From assembly GCA_002071385.1 (NCBI GenBank), contig MWFB01000002.1:62001-126000 (forward strand): 64,000 nt of DNA, written 5' to 3'. This stretch comes from Bacteroidetes bacterium ADurb.Bin013 (lineage in GTDB: Bacteria; Bacteroidota; Bacteroidia; Bacteroidales; UBA932). Below are positions 18,816 through 27,768 of the stretch, in pieces. Position 1 is the first letter of the stretch, and each line of letters begins with the position of its first letter. Made by a program: the position numbers and the translations under genes. The notes below the pieces were generated by a model. The model worked only from the letters and a program-made list of their open reading frames with translations. It did not search any database and had not been told where the DNA came from.

Positions 18816-19262
18816 ATGGACGAAAGAGAATACCGGGAAATAAAAGAATTGCTCGCGCAGCTAACCGCCAGGATCGATGCTTTATACACCCCGGCTCCGG
18901 CTCCGGTTCCGGTTCCTGACACACCCGGTTATTTTGAACTGGAAACCCCTTCGGTCCCTGTTTCCCCTACCCTTAAGGATAAGTTTTCAGGATTGGACCG
19001 GCGACCCACGCTTGCGGACTCGCTGGCAAAAACAAAGAACAAGGGGCTCCTGAAAGAAGTCATTCCGCTCAACGATAAATATCTTTATCTGAAAACACTT
19101 TTCTCTGAAGACTCCGGTTTGTACGAAAAAACCATTGCCGACCTGCAGTCTTTCAAAGATATGCAACAGGCCGAAGCCTACCTGGCGCAACATTTTCCCT
19201 CCTGGGAATTATCTACCCCCGCCGTGCAGAAATTTCTCACCCAGCTGGAAAATGTGTTCTAA
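18816..19262 (+). CDS. Conserved hypothetical protein with Pro/Ala/Val spacer
   Basis: 148 aa, soluble, no signal peptide. The N-terminal third contains APAPVPVPD encoded by tandem hexanucleotides; the C-terminal half has the patterns VIPLNDKYLYLKTLFSED and LQSFKDMQQAEAYLAQHF, which I associate with a small uncharacterised family in Bacteroidota. No catalytic motif is visible. Its end overlaps the rsmI start by 11 bases. Function unknown. Confidence 0.75.
   Translation: MDEREYREIKELLAQLTARIDALYTPAPAPVPVPDTPGYFELETPSVPVSPTLKDKFSGLDRRPTLADSLAKTKNKGLLKEVIPLNDKYLYLKTLFSEDSGLYEKTIADLQSFKDMQQAEAYLAQHFPSWELSTPAVQKFLTQLENVF
18891..18916 (+). repeat. Tandem hexanucleotide repeat within a coding region
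   Basis: Two CCGGCT and two CCGGTT units plus CC encode the alternating Pro-Ala and Pro-Val residues of the spacer in the surrounding gene. In-frame expansion or contraction would only change spacer length. Confidence 0.8.
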
Positions 19263-19947
19263 ACTGATCATAGTACCCACACCCATAGGGAACCTGGAAG
19301 ATATCACACTGCGTGCGCTGAAGGTGCTGCAGGAAGCTGACCTTATCCTGGCAGAAGATACACGCACCAGCAGTGTTCTGTTGAAAAAATATGCTATCAA
19401 GACGCATATGGTGTCATTCCACCAATACAACGAACACAAGCAGGTTGCCCCGGTCCTGGAGAAGATTCGCCAGGGAAAGCTCGTGGCGCTGATAAGCGAT
19501 GCAGGGACGCCCGGTATCTCTGACCCCGGATTCCTCCTGGCCAGGGAATGCCTGGAGGAAGGGATCCCCGTAGAATGCCTGCCCGGACCTACTGCGCTGA
19601 TCCCGGCATTGATAAACAGCGGTTTTCCTGCAGACCGTTTCTGTTTTGAAGGATTCCTCCCTGTCAGGAAGGGAAGGCGAAGCCGTATGGAAGTACTGGC
19701 TGCCGAAACACGTACTGTGATTTTGTATGAATCTCCTTTCAGGCTGGTAAAAACCCTGCAGCAATTGGAGCAGTACCTGGGACGGGATCGTATGGCCTGT
19801 GTTTGCAGGGAATTGACAAAAATACACCAGGAAACAAGACGGGGCACTTTAGCAGAACTCAGTCAATGGTACGGGCAAAATACTCCTAAAGGTGAAATTG
19901 TAATTGTGTTGAAAGGTAGAGGAAAGGATCATGAAACGGAGCAATAG
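19252..19947 (+). CDS. rsmI: 16S rRNA (cytidine(1402)-2'-O)-methyltransferase
   Basis: RsmI methylates the 2'-OH of C1402 in the 16S rRNA decoding centre (231 aa). The sequence has LIIVPTPIGNLEDIT at the N terminus, LAEDTRTSSVLL, LISDAGTPGISDPG (SAM loop) and PGPTALIPAL, all diagnostic of the tetrapyrrole-methylase-fold RsmI family. Start placed at ATG 19252, overlapping the upstream gene by 11 bases; earlier in-frame ATGs add unconserved sequence. Its own end overlaps the next gene by 17 bases. Confidence 0.95.
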   Translation: MCSKLIIVPTPIGNLEDITLRALKVLQEADLILAEDTRTSSVLLKKYAIKTHMVSFHQYNEHKQVAPVLEKIRQGKLVALISDAGTPGISDPGFLLARECLEEGIPVECLPGPTALIPALINSGFPADRFCFEGFLPVRKGRRSRMEVLAAETRTVILYESPFRLVKTLQQLEQYLGRDRMACVCRELTKIHQETRRGTLAELSQWYGQNTPKGEIVIVLKGRGKDHETEQ

Positions 19948-20713
19948 GCATCATTATATCATTCATGCCACGGGAATTGCCGGAATTATCATTATATTAG
20001 TAATCAAAATTTTCTGGGAACACCTGCTTCCCGGCCATCAGACAGGCCGGGATTCACGGATGTCAGAAGAAATGCTGAACCTGTATGCAGAGCCACCGGC
20101 AACAGCATCCGGGAAGAGCACTGTTCCTTCCGGTCAGTGGACATCCGCAACAGCCTCCCGGGAAAAACCTATAACCGGCAGACAGGAAAATCCTGTTCCT
20201 GCGCCCGGGGAAAGGCCTGCGACCGGCCGGCAGTCAGAAAACCATCCTGACCGTGGCATGGAATCAGCCGCGGAACCAGGGAAGTCCTCGCCCGGTAAAT
20301 ACAATCCGGCAACTCACATGAAAATTGAACTGAATACGGCAGATAGTGCGGAACTGGTAAAATTATACGGGATTGGCCCGTATTATGCTGTCAGCATCAT
20401 GAAATACAGGGAAAAACTGGGTGGCTTTGCCATCCCTGAGCAGCTGCTGGAAGTAAAGGGCATGGACAGCGAAAGACTGGAAGGATTCTATGACCGTGTT
20501 TTTGCAGATACATCTTTCATTTCAAAAATGGATCTGAAGACAGCCACTGAAGACCAGCTGGCACAGCACCTGTACATAGGCAGGTACCTGGCCAGGTGTA
20601 TTGTGAGATACCGGGAAACAGCCGGAGTGGATTCCTGTACCCTGGAGCACCTGGTAAGGGACAAAGTGCTTACCGGAGAACAGGCAGTCAAAATCGGGTG
20701 GTATCTTTACTGA
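19931..20713 (+). CDS. Membrane-anchored helix-hairpin-helix protein (ComEA-like)
   Basis: 260 aa. A single membrane helix at about 11-30 is followed by a low-complexity Pro/Gly/Arg/Gln spacer (about 40-130) containing imperfect repeats of a KPITGRQ / RPATGRQ type. The C-terminal part holds two helix-hairpin-helix units: LNTADSAELVKLYGIGPYYA near 137-156 and DLKTATEDQLAQHLYIGRYLA near 198-218. ComEA-type proteins bind DNA non-specifically in the periplasm for uptake; Bacteroidota carry many such HHH proteins of unproved function. Overlaps rsmI by 17 bases. Confidence 0.82.
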   Translation: MKRSNRHHYIIHATGIAGIIIILVIKIFWEHLLPGHQTGRDSRMSEEMLNLYAEPPATASGKSTVPSGQWTSATASREKPITGRQENPVPAPGERPATGRQSENHPDRGMESAAEPGKSSPGKYNPATHMKIELNTADSAELVKLYGIGPYYAVSIMKYREKLGGFAIPEQLLEVKGMDSERLEGFYDRVFADTSFISKMDLKTATEDQLAQHLYIGRYLARCIVRYRETAGVDSCTLEHLVRDKVLTGEQAVKIGWYLY

Positions 20714-20735
20714 GTGGTGTTTTTTCCTATATTTG
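20706..20735 (+). promoter_or_regulatory. Putative promoter of the ABC-2 transporter operon
   Basis: TATATTTG at 20728-20735 is an exact -7 box with TTTA at 20706-20709 at -33 spacing (18 bases between). The ATG follows 36 bases later. The -33 element overlaps the end of the HHH gene. Confidence 0.5.
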
Positions 20736-20771
20736 CCTGTTATAAAAAAATCTCAAACCAATATTTGCTAT

Positions 20772-21701
20772 ATGAATATACTGGAAACCAAAAATGTGGT
20801 GAAAAGTTTTGACGGGCTCCTGGCGCTGGATGCTGTGAGCATAGCAGTCCCCCGAGGATTGGTCTTTGGACTGTTGGGGCCGAACGGAGCCGGAAAAACC
20901 ACCCTTTTGAGGATTGTGAATCAGATCACCGCACCTGACTCGGGAAGCATATTTTTTGATGGACACCCCCTGGCGGCAGAAGATGTCTTCAGCATAGGAT
21001 ATCTTCCTGAAGAAAGGGGCCTGTACAAAAAGATGAAAATTGGCGATCAGGCCCTTTATCTTGCCAAACTCAAGGGCATGACACATTCGGAGGCGCTTGC
21101 CAGCCTGAAATCCTGGTTCATCCGCTTTGGAATACAGGCCTGGTGGAATAAGAAGATCACCGAACTGTCAAAGGGAATGGCCCAGAAAGTGCAATTTGTA
21201 ACCACAGTGATGCACAATCCGAAACTTCTCATCCTGGATGAGCCTTTCAGCGGTTTTGATCCCATTAACGTAGATCTTATCCGGAATGAAATCCTTCGGC
21301 TGAAGGAAAACGGCACCTCTGTCATTCTTTCCACCCATAATATGGAATCTGTGGAAGAAATGTGCGACCAGATTGCGCTGATAGACAATGCCCGCCTTAT
21401 GGTTACCGGTAATCTTCATGAAATCCGCCGCATACACGGAGACAACCATATTGAAATTCTCTACCGGGCTTCCGAACCCATTAATCCGCTCAACCTTGGT
21501 GTCGTGCCTTTCAATATCGTTTCCCAGGGTAAGAAAGACGGATCCTACCAGATGGTGGTTGATCCGGCAGATAAAAATGACACCAATGCCGTGCTCCGCT
21601 CACTCATGCCTCATGTAAGTGTTGTTGGCATGACCGAAATCATCCCGCGTATGCATGACATTTTCATCAAACTTGTAACGAATAAGGAGGAAAGAAAATG
21701 A
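20772..21701 (+). CDS. ABC transporter ATP-binding protein (NatA-like)
   Basis: 309 aa. Walker A GPNGAGKTT near residue 37, Q-loop region YLPEERGLYKKMKIGDQ near 77, signature ELSKGMAQKVQF near 131 (LSKGM replaces LSGGQ, usual in this subfamily), Walker B LLILDEPFSGFD near 152 and the switch His in STHNMESVEE. The YLPEERGLY motif is characteristic of the NatA/YhaQ branch, thought to export sodium or drugs with an ABC-2 permease. The permease gene overlaps its end (ATGA). Confidence 0.9.
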   Translation: MNILETKNVVKSFDGLLALDAVSIAVPRGLVFGLLGPNGAGKTTLLRIVNQITAPDSGSIFFDGHPLAAEDVFSIGYLPEERGLYKKMKIGDQALYLAKLKGMTHSEALASLKSWFIRFGIQAWWNKKITELSKGMAQKVQFVTTVMHNPKLLILDEPFSGFDPINVDLIRNEILRLKENGTSVILSTHNMESVEEMCDQIALIDNARLMVTGNLHEIRRIHGDNHIEILYRASEPINPLNLGVVPFNIVSQGKKDGSYQMVVDPADKNDTNAVLRSLMPHVSVVGMTEIIPRMHDIFIKLVTNKEERK

Positions 21702-23041
21702 ATATCAAAAAGATAAACCTCATAATCAGCAGGGAGTTCGCTATTCGTGTAAGAAAGAAATCTTTTATCATTGCCACTTTTCTAACCCCTTTGATGATGG
21801 CTGCCCTCATTACCGTTCCCATGATCATGTCAGGAGTCAGGGATGACAGGGAAAAAGTCATTGAAGTGATAGATCCCTCGGGTATTGGACAAGCTGTGCT
21901 TGAAAATCAGGAGTATATCACTTTCAACTTCCGCCAGGAGGGCGATCTGGAAGCTTACCGGGCAGGTTTTGAAGACAAGAATCTCCATGCCGTGTGTGTC
22001 CTTGAGGACACCGGTAACAATTCGGTTGATATAAGACTCTACAGTACCGGTCAGATAGACTCTGATGTCCAGCGATATATCTCGCGCCAGGTCAGCCAGG
22101 AAGTGGAAAGACGCAAACTCAACACGTACGATATCCCCCAACTGCAGGAAATCATGCAGGATGTGAGGACCAACATACAGGCAAAGACCTTTACATGGAC
22201 AGACACAGGAGACGAGAAGGAAACCATCAAGGAGGTGTATATGGCCATCGCCTACCTGAGCAGCTTTTTGATCTATATATTCATTTTCATGTACGGATCC
22301 ATGGTCATACGGGGAGTCATCGAGGAAAAGACGAACCGTATCGTGGAAGTCATCATTTCATCGGTCAAGCCGGTGGAACTCATGCTGGGAAAGATTGTGG
22401 GTATTGCCTTGGTAGCCTTATTGCAGTTCCTGCTATGGATACTGCTTACTGTAATTATCCTGCTCATAGTCATGGCCATGGTCGGAACAGGGACCCTTGG
22501 CGAGATGGGACAGGCAGCACCTCAGATCCAGGGCGGACTGGCCGGGACCATCGCTGCTTTTGACACAGGGAACGGTGTACTTACAGGCATTGCAAGCACT
22601 TTGTCACAAATCAATGCCGGAAAATTCCTCTTGAGTTTTATGCTCTATTTTATAGGGGGTTACCTGATGTATGCGTCGATGTTCGCGGCCATAGGCTCAG
22701 TTTCCGATGCCGAGACCGACACGCAACAATTCCAGCTGCCCATCACCATACCCCTGATCCTGGGTCTGTTCATCATGATGCATACATTCCAACACCCCGA
22801 CAGTTCCCTGTCCTTTTGGGCTTCCATGATCCCATTCACTTCGCCCATGGTCATGCTCGCACGCCTTCCTTTTGGAGGGGTACCGCTATGGCAGCTGCTT
22901 CTTTCCATCACCCTTCTCTTTGGCACTTTCCTGGGCGTGGTGCATTTTTCGGCCAAAATCTACAAGGTGGGTATACTTATGTATGGGAAAAAAGTAACCT
23001 GGAAAGAATTATGGAAATGGATGCGCTACAAAAACGGCTGA
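21698..23041 (+). CDS. ABC-2 type permease (NatB-like)
   Basis: 447 aa. One N-terminal membrane helix (about 26-45), a large extracytoplasmic domain (about 50-175), then five or six helices from about 180 to the end, the usual ABC-2/NatB layout; EEKTNRIVEVIISSVKPVELMLGKI is the conserved cytoplasmic coupling segment. A strong Shine-Dalgarno-like AAGGAGG precedes the ATG inside the upstream gene, though it may simply encode Lys-Glu-Glu there. Pairs with the overlapping NatA-like ATPase; substrate unknown. Confidence 0.88.
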   Translation: MNIKKINLIISREFAIRVRKKSFIIATFLTPLMMAALITVPMIMSGVRDDREKVIEVIDPSGIGQAVLENQEYITFNFRQEGDLEAYRAGFEDKNLHAVCVLEDTGNNSVDIRLYSTGQIDSDVQRYISRQVSQEVERRKLNTYDIPQLQEIMQDVRTNIQAKTFTWTDTGDEKETIKEVYMAIAYLSSFLIYIFIFMYGSMVIRGVIEEKTNRIVEVIISSVKPVELMLGKIVGIALVALLQFLLWILLTVIILLIVMAMVGTGTLGEMGQAAPQIQGGLAGTIAAFDTGNGVLTGIASTLSQINAGKFLLSFMLYFIGGYLMYASMFAAIGSVSDAETDTQQFQLPITIPLILGLFIMMHTFQHPDSSLSFWASMIPFTSPMVMLARLPFGGVPLWQLLLSITLLFGTFLGVVHFSAKIYKVGILMYGKKVTWKELWKWMRYKNG

Positions 23042-23793
23042 TAAGAATTGTCTTCTTATCTGCCCTGCTCCTGATTGCCAGGATGACCACCTCCCTCGCC
23101 CAGACGATCAATGCAACCAGGGTACTGATGGACACCTCGGCTTACCAGGCCAAGGCTTCCAAAGCTGTCAAGCAAATCATTGACACCTACTCCCCGGAAC
23201 TCAACCGGAAGATGGGAGAGGTGGTTGGCTACACCACGATGGCCATGGACTCCTACCCTCCCGAGAGCCCGCTGTCCAATATGGCAGCCGATGCCCTGCT
23301 GGCCATCGCAAAAAGGCATTATGGCCTGGATAAGGTGGATTTTGCCCTTACCAATTTCGGAGGCATACGCACCTCTTTTCCCAAGGGAGATTTGAGCCTT
23401 TACTATGTTTATGCTGCCTTCCCGTTCGAGAATTCGCTTGTTCTGGTAGCCCTGAAAGGAACCCAGGTAAAGGCATTGTTCGAGATTTTCGCCCGCAGCC
23501 ATGCCGAGGCCCTGGCCGGTGTCCGGTTCCGGGCTGATAACCGCAAAATTACCAAATTGCTCATCAATGGCCTTCCCCTTGACGAGGACCGTGTGTATTA
23601 TCTGGCCACCATTGATTTCCTGCTTTCAGGAGGAGACAGGATGACCGCCCTGAGGGAGAACCTGGGGGTTGATTATTCCGGCATAACACTCAGGGATGTC
23701 ATCCTGGAGTATATCGGTGTATTTACAAAAAACGGAGAGCCCATACCCGCCAGGAAAGATGGACGGGTGGTGATCAACAACCCGCGTGAATAA
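23011..23793 (+). CDS. 5'-nucleotidase C-terminal domain protein (stand-alone)
   Basis: 260 aa, exported: a signal peptide (IVFLSALLLIARMTTSLAQ) ends near residue 31. The rest is the substrate-binding domain of UshA-type 5'-nucleotidases, with SPLSNMAADALL, DFALTNFGGIRTSFPKG and the aromatic-stacking region YVYAAFPFENSL, then YLATIDFLLSGGD. The metallophosphatase half is the next gene, so the two together make one enzyme acting on nucleotides in the periplasm. Start at 23011 overlaps the permease by 31 bases; ATG 23017 is an alternative. Confidence 0.9.
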   Translation: MEMDALQKRLIRIVFLSALLLIARMTTSLAQTINATRVLMDTSAYQAKASKAVKQIIDTYSPELNRKMGEVVGYTTMAMDSYPPESPLSNMAADALLAIAKRHYGLDKVDFALTNFGGIRTSFPKGDLSLYYVYAAFPFENSLVLVALKGTQVKALFEIFARSHAEALAGVRFRADNRKITKLLINGLPLDEDRVYYLATIDFLLSGGDRMTALRENLGVDYSGITLRDVILEYIGVFTKNGEPIPARKDGRVVINNPRE

Positions 23794-24602
23794 TGAAACG
23801 ATTTTTTACCATAGTACTTTCCCTTGTGCTGCTCGCTGCCATTTCACGGCCCCTTTCCGGCCAGGATCTTGTAATTGTGCATACCAATGATTTTCACAGC
23901 CAGATCGAGCCCTTTCAATCGGGTCGCAACGCAGGCACAGCCGGCTTACTGAGCTTGTCGGGATACCTGGAGGAATCAAGGATGGTTTGCCCGGACCTGC
24001 TCTACCTTGATGCCGGGGACTACAATCAGGGAACACCGTATTTCAACCTTTTTGGCGGACAGGTAGAAGTGGAAGGCATGAATGCACTCGGACTTTTTGC
24101 CACCACGCTGGGAAACCATGAGTTTGACAATGGCATGGAAGATCTGGTAAGGCGTCTTAAAAAAGCTGATTACCACGTTCTATGTGCTAATTACGATATT
24201 CAACATAAACCGCTCAGGAGGTTGGTCAAACCATATGTCATAACACGGGTAAACGGGAAAAAAATTGGCATCATAGGCCTGACGCTTGATCTGAATGGTC
24301 TGGTTTCCTCAGAGGTGCTCAGGAAAATGAACTACAGGGACGTAATCCTGACAGCAAACCGTATGGCGTCATTACTCAAAAGAAAAGGTTGTGATCTGAT
24401 AATCTGTCTGACCCACCAGGGTCTTGACTCAGATATGGAAATGGCTGCTCAATCAAGGAATATAAACCTGATCATAGGGGGACATTCCCATACTTTTCTT
24501 GAAGAACCCGTGAAAAAAGCAGACCTGGACGGACAGGAAGTAGTGATTGTACAGGCAGGTGCTTACGGGGTTTATGCAGGACGTATTGATATAACATTTT
24601 AA
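23793..24602 (+). CDS. 5'-nucleotidase metallophosphatase domain protein (stand-alone)
   Basis: 269 aa with a signal peptide ending near LSGQ. It is the N-terminal calcineurin-like domain of UshA-type 5'-nucleotidases: VIVHTNDFHSQ near 28-38 (first metal Asp/His), YLDAGDYNQG near 72, TTLGNHEFDNG near 109 (catalytic GNHE), LTHQGLDSD near 209 and GGHSHTFLEEP near 230 (final GHSH). The substrate-binding half is encoded immediately upstream. Start and stop overlap by one base. Confidence 0.93.
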   Translation: MKRFFTIVLSLVLLAAISRPLSGQDLVIVHTNDFHSQIEPFQSGRNAGTAGLLSLSGYLEESRMVCPDLLYLDAGDYNQGTPYFNLFGGQVEVEGMNALGLFATTLGNHEFDNGMEDLVRRLKKADYHVLCANYDIQHKPLRRLVKPYVITRVNGKKIGIIGLTLDLNGLVSSEVLRKMNYRDVILTANRMASLLKRKGCDLIICLTHQGLDSDMEMAAQSRNINLIIGGHSHTFLEEPVKKADLDGQEVVIVQAGAYGVYAGRIDITF

Positions 24603-24614
24603 GCGGGCGACATC

Positions 24615-25178
24615 ATGTTTCTGGAAACTCAAAAATGGAACGGCAGGATAGAAGTTATCTGCGGGTCCATGTTCTCGGGCAAAACGGAAGAACTGCTTCG
24701 CAGGCTCAAAAGGGCCAGGTTTGCCAATCAGCGGGTGGAAATATTCAAACCCCGGATAGATGTGAGGTATTCCACGGATGATGTGGTATCTCATGACAGC
24801 CATTCCTATCCCTCAACACCGGTGGACTCGGCAGAAAGTATCCTTTTGCTGGCCACAAACGTGGATGTGGTGGCCATTGACGAAGCACAATTCTTTGACC
24901 AGAACCTTGTCAGGGTCTGCCAGATACTGGCCAACAACGGTATCCGTGTCATTGTTGCCGGTCTGGATATGGATTACCAGGGAAATCCTTTCGGGCCCAT
25001 GCCGCAATTGATGGCTGTAGCCGAGCATATTGTCAAGGTGCATGCCATCTGCGTGCGTTGCGGGGATCCCGCTCAGTATTCCCATCGTCTTAGTGACAGC
25101 ACCCGGCTTGTGGAGCTTGGGGAAAAAGACATTTACGAACCTTTATGCAGACATTGTTTCAACCAGATCAAGAAATGA
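24615..25178 (+). CDS. tdk: Thymidine kinase
   Basis: Type II thymidine kinase (187 aa) for dTMP salvage. P-loop [15 protein letters not shown] near residue 17, [13 protein letters not shown] near 85 (catalytic Glu), [14 protein letters not shown] near 117 and the zinc-binding pairs CVRCG near 144 and CRHC near 180. All functional positions are intact. Its stop overlaps the alr start (ATGA). Confidence 0.96.
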   Translation: MFLETQKWNGRIEVICGSMFSGKTEELLRRLKRARFANQRVEIFKPRIDVRYSTDDVVSHDSHSYPSTPVDSAESILLLATNVDVVAIDEAQFFDQNLVRVCQILANNGIRVIVAGLDMDYQGNPFGPMPQLMAVAEHIVKVHAICVRCGDPAQYSHRLSDSTRLVELGEKDIYEPLCRHCFNQIKK

Positions 25179-26281
25179 ACGATAATCAATTCACACACCT
25201 CGAAATCAACATTCCCAACATCCGCCACAACCTTAATTATTTCCGTTCGTTTCTAAATAAAAAGACGAAGCTTCTTGTTTTGGTCAAAGCATACGGATAC
25301 GGTCACGGTATCGGGGAGTTTTCCCGCATCCTGGAAGAGAATGGTGTAGATTACCTGGCCGTTGCATTTCCCGGCGAAGGCGTTGCCATTCGCGATGCAG
25401 GCGTAAAGCTTCCTGTCATCGTGCTTTCTGCCGGCATGGAGCACTATTCCCTGCTGATTAAAAACCAGTTGGAGCCAAGCCTCCCCTGCCTGGAAGCTTT
25501 CAGGCGTTTTTCGGAAGAAGCGGCAGTCATGGGAGAGAAGGGGTATCCTGCTCATATTAAACTCGACACGGGCATGCACCGCCTGGGATTTGAAGAGGAA
25601 GAGCTCCGTTTCCTGGCGGATGAATTGCCTTTGACGCAATCAGTGAGAATCGCATCCATTTTTTCTCATTTTGTGGCCTCGGGGGATCCCCGGCATGATG
25701 ATTTCACCAGAACACAGATAGCCCGCTTTGAGTCTCTGTCTTCTTTTTTGATGCAGCATCTGGATTACCGGCCCATCCGTCACCTGCTCAATTCACCGGG
25801 TATAGAACGGTTTGCCAAAGAAGCCGAATATGATATGGTCCGGCTGGGTATAGGAATTTACGGAATGTCCTATGTGGACAGAAGCAGGCTCCGCCCGACA
25901 GCCTATCTGAAAACTCCGGTTTTGCAGGTTAAAACGGTAGCTCAGGGTGAAACAGTGGGGTATGCCAGAGCGGGGGTGGTAACGGCCCCGGGAACCCACA
26001 TCGCCACTCTGGCAATCGGTTATGCAGACGGGGTGAACCGTCATCTGAGTGGTGGCAAAGCCTGCTTCTCTGTGAACGGCCACAGGGCTCCGACCATAGG
26101 TAATATCTGTATGGACATGTGCATGATTGATGTAACCGGTATTGATGTCAATCCAGGTGATATGGTTACAGTTTTTGGTGACGACCCCACCATATTTGAA
26201 CTGGCTGAAATTTTGGGCACCATACCGTATGAAATCCTTACTTCCGTTGCGCATCGAGTGCCCCGGATCTATGTGGAATGA
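25175..26281 (+). CDS. alr: Alanine racemase
   Basis: PLP enzyme interconverting L- and D-alanine for peptidoglycan (368 aa). The cofactor lysine is in [12 protein letters not shown] near 33-44; the [13 protein letters not shown] motif near 129, NSPGIERF near 208, GIGIYGMSY near 227, and [15 protein letters not shown] near 308 with the C-terminal catalytic region are all present. No MurF-like domain is fused. Start at ATG 25175 overlaps the tdk stop. Its stop codon abuts the stop of the opposing holA gene exactly, together reading TGATCA. Confidence 0.95.
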   Translation: MNDNQFTHLEINIPNIRHNLNYFRSFLNKKTKLLVLVKAYGYGHGIGEFSRILEENGVDYLAVAFPGEGVAIRDAGVKLPVIVLSAGMEHYSLLIKNQLEPSLPCLEAFRRFSEEAAVMGEKGYPAHIKLDTGMHRLGFEEEELRFLADELPLTQSVRIASIFSHFVASGDPRHDDFTRTQIARFESLSSFLMQHLDYRPIRHLLNSPGIERFAKEAEYDMVRLGIGIYGMSYVDRSRLRPTAYLKTPVLQVKTVAQGETVGYARAGVVTAPGTHIATLAIGYADGVNRHLSGGKACFSVNGHRAPTIGNICMDMCMIDVTGIDVNPGDMVTVFGDDPTIFELAEILGTIPYEILTSVAHRVPRIYVE

Positions 26282-27325
26282 TCAGGCCATCATCTTGCAG
26301 ACCATTTCCATGAGCAGTTCTCCGTCCGAGGCTTCTCCGCGGTCAGAAGACTTGTACTTGCTGTCATAGAAGCAAAGCAGTTCCATGGCTCTGACCGTAC
26401 GCCTGAAGGTAAAAAAACGTGACGCCTGGATAATTTCTTTGAAAAAGTAGTAATTGCCCCCCATGAGTTTTCCTATGCCTTCTTGTGACAGGGACGGATT
26501 TTCCATGCGGAGGGCGTGGTACCGGAGTATCCGGGACAAGTGGACATACAATAGGCTGATTATCATAACCAGGGGATACTTCTTGTCATTCTCCGAAAAG
26601 TATTGCACTATGGGCTGCACCCCGGCAAAATTCCCGTCTGTGAGGTGTTTGAACATGGTAAAAGGGCTGAAATCACGGTTAATGCCCACAGAATTTTCAA
26701 CCATGTCTGTGGTAATGGCCCAGGTTCCTTCAGGTATGAGAATGAATAATTTGTCCAGTTCCATCACGACCCGTTGCAGGTCTGTCCCCAGGAAATCTGC
26801 CAGAAGAGCAGCTGCCTGAGGTTCGATACTTGTTTTCTTTTCTTTCAGGTAAGTAGTTATCCACTCCTGCATCTGGTAGTCCCTAAAGGGTACCGACTCC
26901 AGGATTTCACAATATTTTTGTGCCGTTTTCCAGAACTCTGTTCTTTTGTCTGCAGATTTGCCCATAAAGCAGAGAACCAGGACACATGAAGGGTTCATGG
27001 CCTTTAAGTACGATACCAGTCCATCCGGTCCCTTGAGCTGCTGTGCCTCCTTGACGATGATAACCTGCCTTGAAGCCATGACCGGATACCTTCTGGCATT
27101 ATCTGCAATCTGCATAACGGTAGCATCCTGTCCATAGATTACCATCTGGTTGAATGCCTTTTCATCTTCTGTCAGTGCATTTTCGGCAATAAAGGATGTG
27201 ATTTTATCCACATAATAGGGCTCTTCCCCCATGAGCAGGTAACAGGGTTTATATCTCCCCTCTTCCAGGTCCTTCATGATCCGCTTAAAGGTAGTGATGG
27301 TTTCTTTGGATGTCGTTTTAGCCAT
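26282..27325 (-). CDS. holA: DNA polymerase III subunit delta
   Basis: Clamp-loader subunit (347 aa) that opens the beta clamp. It has the family's features: PCYLLMGEEPYYVDKITSFI near 28 (P-loop-like position without a functional Walker A), the central Rossmann part with RQVIIVKEAQQLKG near 84, an all-alpha collar region, and a C-terminal stretch MELLCFYDSKYKSSDRG. Full length for Bacteroidota HolA. It is divergent from an HSDR_N gene with only 26 bases between the two start codons. Confidence 0.93.
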   Translation of the reverse strand: MAKTTSKETITTFKRIMKDLEEGRYKPCYLLMGEEPYYVDKITSFIAENALTEDEKAFNQMVIYGQDATVMQIADNARRYPVMASRQVIIVKEAQQLKGPDGLVSYLKAMNPSCVLVLCFMGKSADKRTEFWKTAQKYCEILESVPFRDYQMQEWITTYLKEKKTSIEPQAAALLADFLGTDLQRVVMELDKLFILIPEGTWAITTDMVENSVGINRDFSPFTMFKHLTDGNFAGVQPIVQYFSENDKKYPLVMIISLLYVHLSRILRYHALRMENPSLSQEGIGKLMGGNYYFFKEIIQASRFFTFRRTVRAMELLCFYDSKYKSSDRGEASDGELLMEMVCKMMA

Positions 27326-27329
27326 ATGA

Positions 27330-27337
27330 CAAAATTA
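27330..27337 (-). promoter_or_regulatory. Putative -7 box of holA (TAATTTTG on minus strand)
   Basis: Exact TAnnTTTG match reading leftward, four bases before the holA ATG. It lies two bases from the oppositely directed box of the neighbouring gene. Confidence 0.5.
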
Positions 27338-27339
27338 CA

Positions 27340-27347
27340 TAAATTTG
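27340..27347 (+). promoter_or_regulatory. Putative -7 box of the HSDR_N gene (TAAATTTG)
   Basis: Exact match, four bases before the ATG at 27352. A possible -33 element (TTTA, 27317-27320) falls inside the holA coding sequence. Confidence 0.5.
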
Positions 27348-27351
27348 CACA

Positions 27352-27768
27352 ATGAACAGCCCCTCTGCCATATATTGCGCCGTAAGGAAAAAATGGGTGG
27401 AACGCACACCGGAAGAGGAAGTCCGTCAGCATATCATAAAACACCTGAATATTGTTTGCCAGGCACCCCTTCACCTGATGACCTGTGAATATCCCGTCCA
27501 GCATCTTAACCAGCGTGCAGACCTGGTTCTCCACGACCGGGAAGGGAAACCGCTTGTGCTGGCTGAATTCAAAGCTCCCGCCGTCAGGGTGGATGACAAG
27601 ACCATAGAACAGCTGAGAAGGTACAATGAAGAAATCATGGCGCCGTACCTTCTTATCAGCAACGGTTCACAGACATTCTTCTGGAAGTTGGACCGGGTGA
27701 ACGGCTCGTACCAATCCATGAAAGATATACCTCCATACCAGGATCTGATCATAAAAAACCCTCACTGA
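27352..27768 (+). CDS. Type I restriction enzyme R N-terminal domain protein (HSDR_N_2-like nuclease fold)
   Basis: 138 aa, soluble. The sequence EEEVRQHIIKHL then QRADLVLHDREGKPLVLAEFKAP near 60-83 gives a PD-(D/E)xK-type core (Asp ... Glu-x-Lys), followed by EQLRRYNEEI and LLISNGSQTFFWKL. These are the marks of the HSDR_N_2 domain. No methylase, specificity or helicase subunit is nearby, and I know this protein as a conserved neighbour of holA in Bacteroidota, so it is unlikely to be restriction machinery. It shares one base with the next gene. Confidence 0.85.
   Translation: MNSPSAIYCAVRKKWVERTPEEEVRQHIIKHLNIVCQAPLHLMTCEYPVQHLNQRADLVLHDREGKPLVLAEFKAPAVRVDDKTIEQLRRYNEEIMAPYLLISNGSQTFFWKLDRVNGSYQSMKDIPPYQDLIIKNPH

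Noticed and set aside
21680-21697. Strong Shine-Dalgarno before the ABC-2 permease as evidence of foreign origin
   Set aside because: The AAGGAGG lies in coding sequence for Lys-Glu-Glu of the upstream ATPase and codon use and context match neighbours.
27352-27768. HSDR_N protein as part of a restriction or defence system
   Set aside because: No methylase, specificity or helicase subunit nearby; it is flanked by holA and a CCA-type gene, a housekeeping setting.
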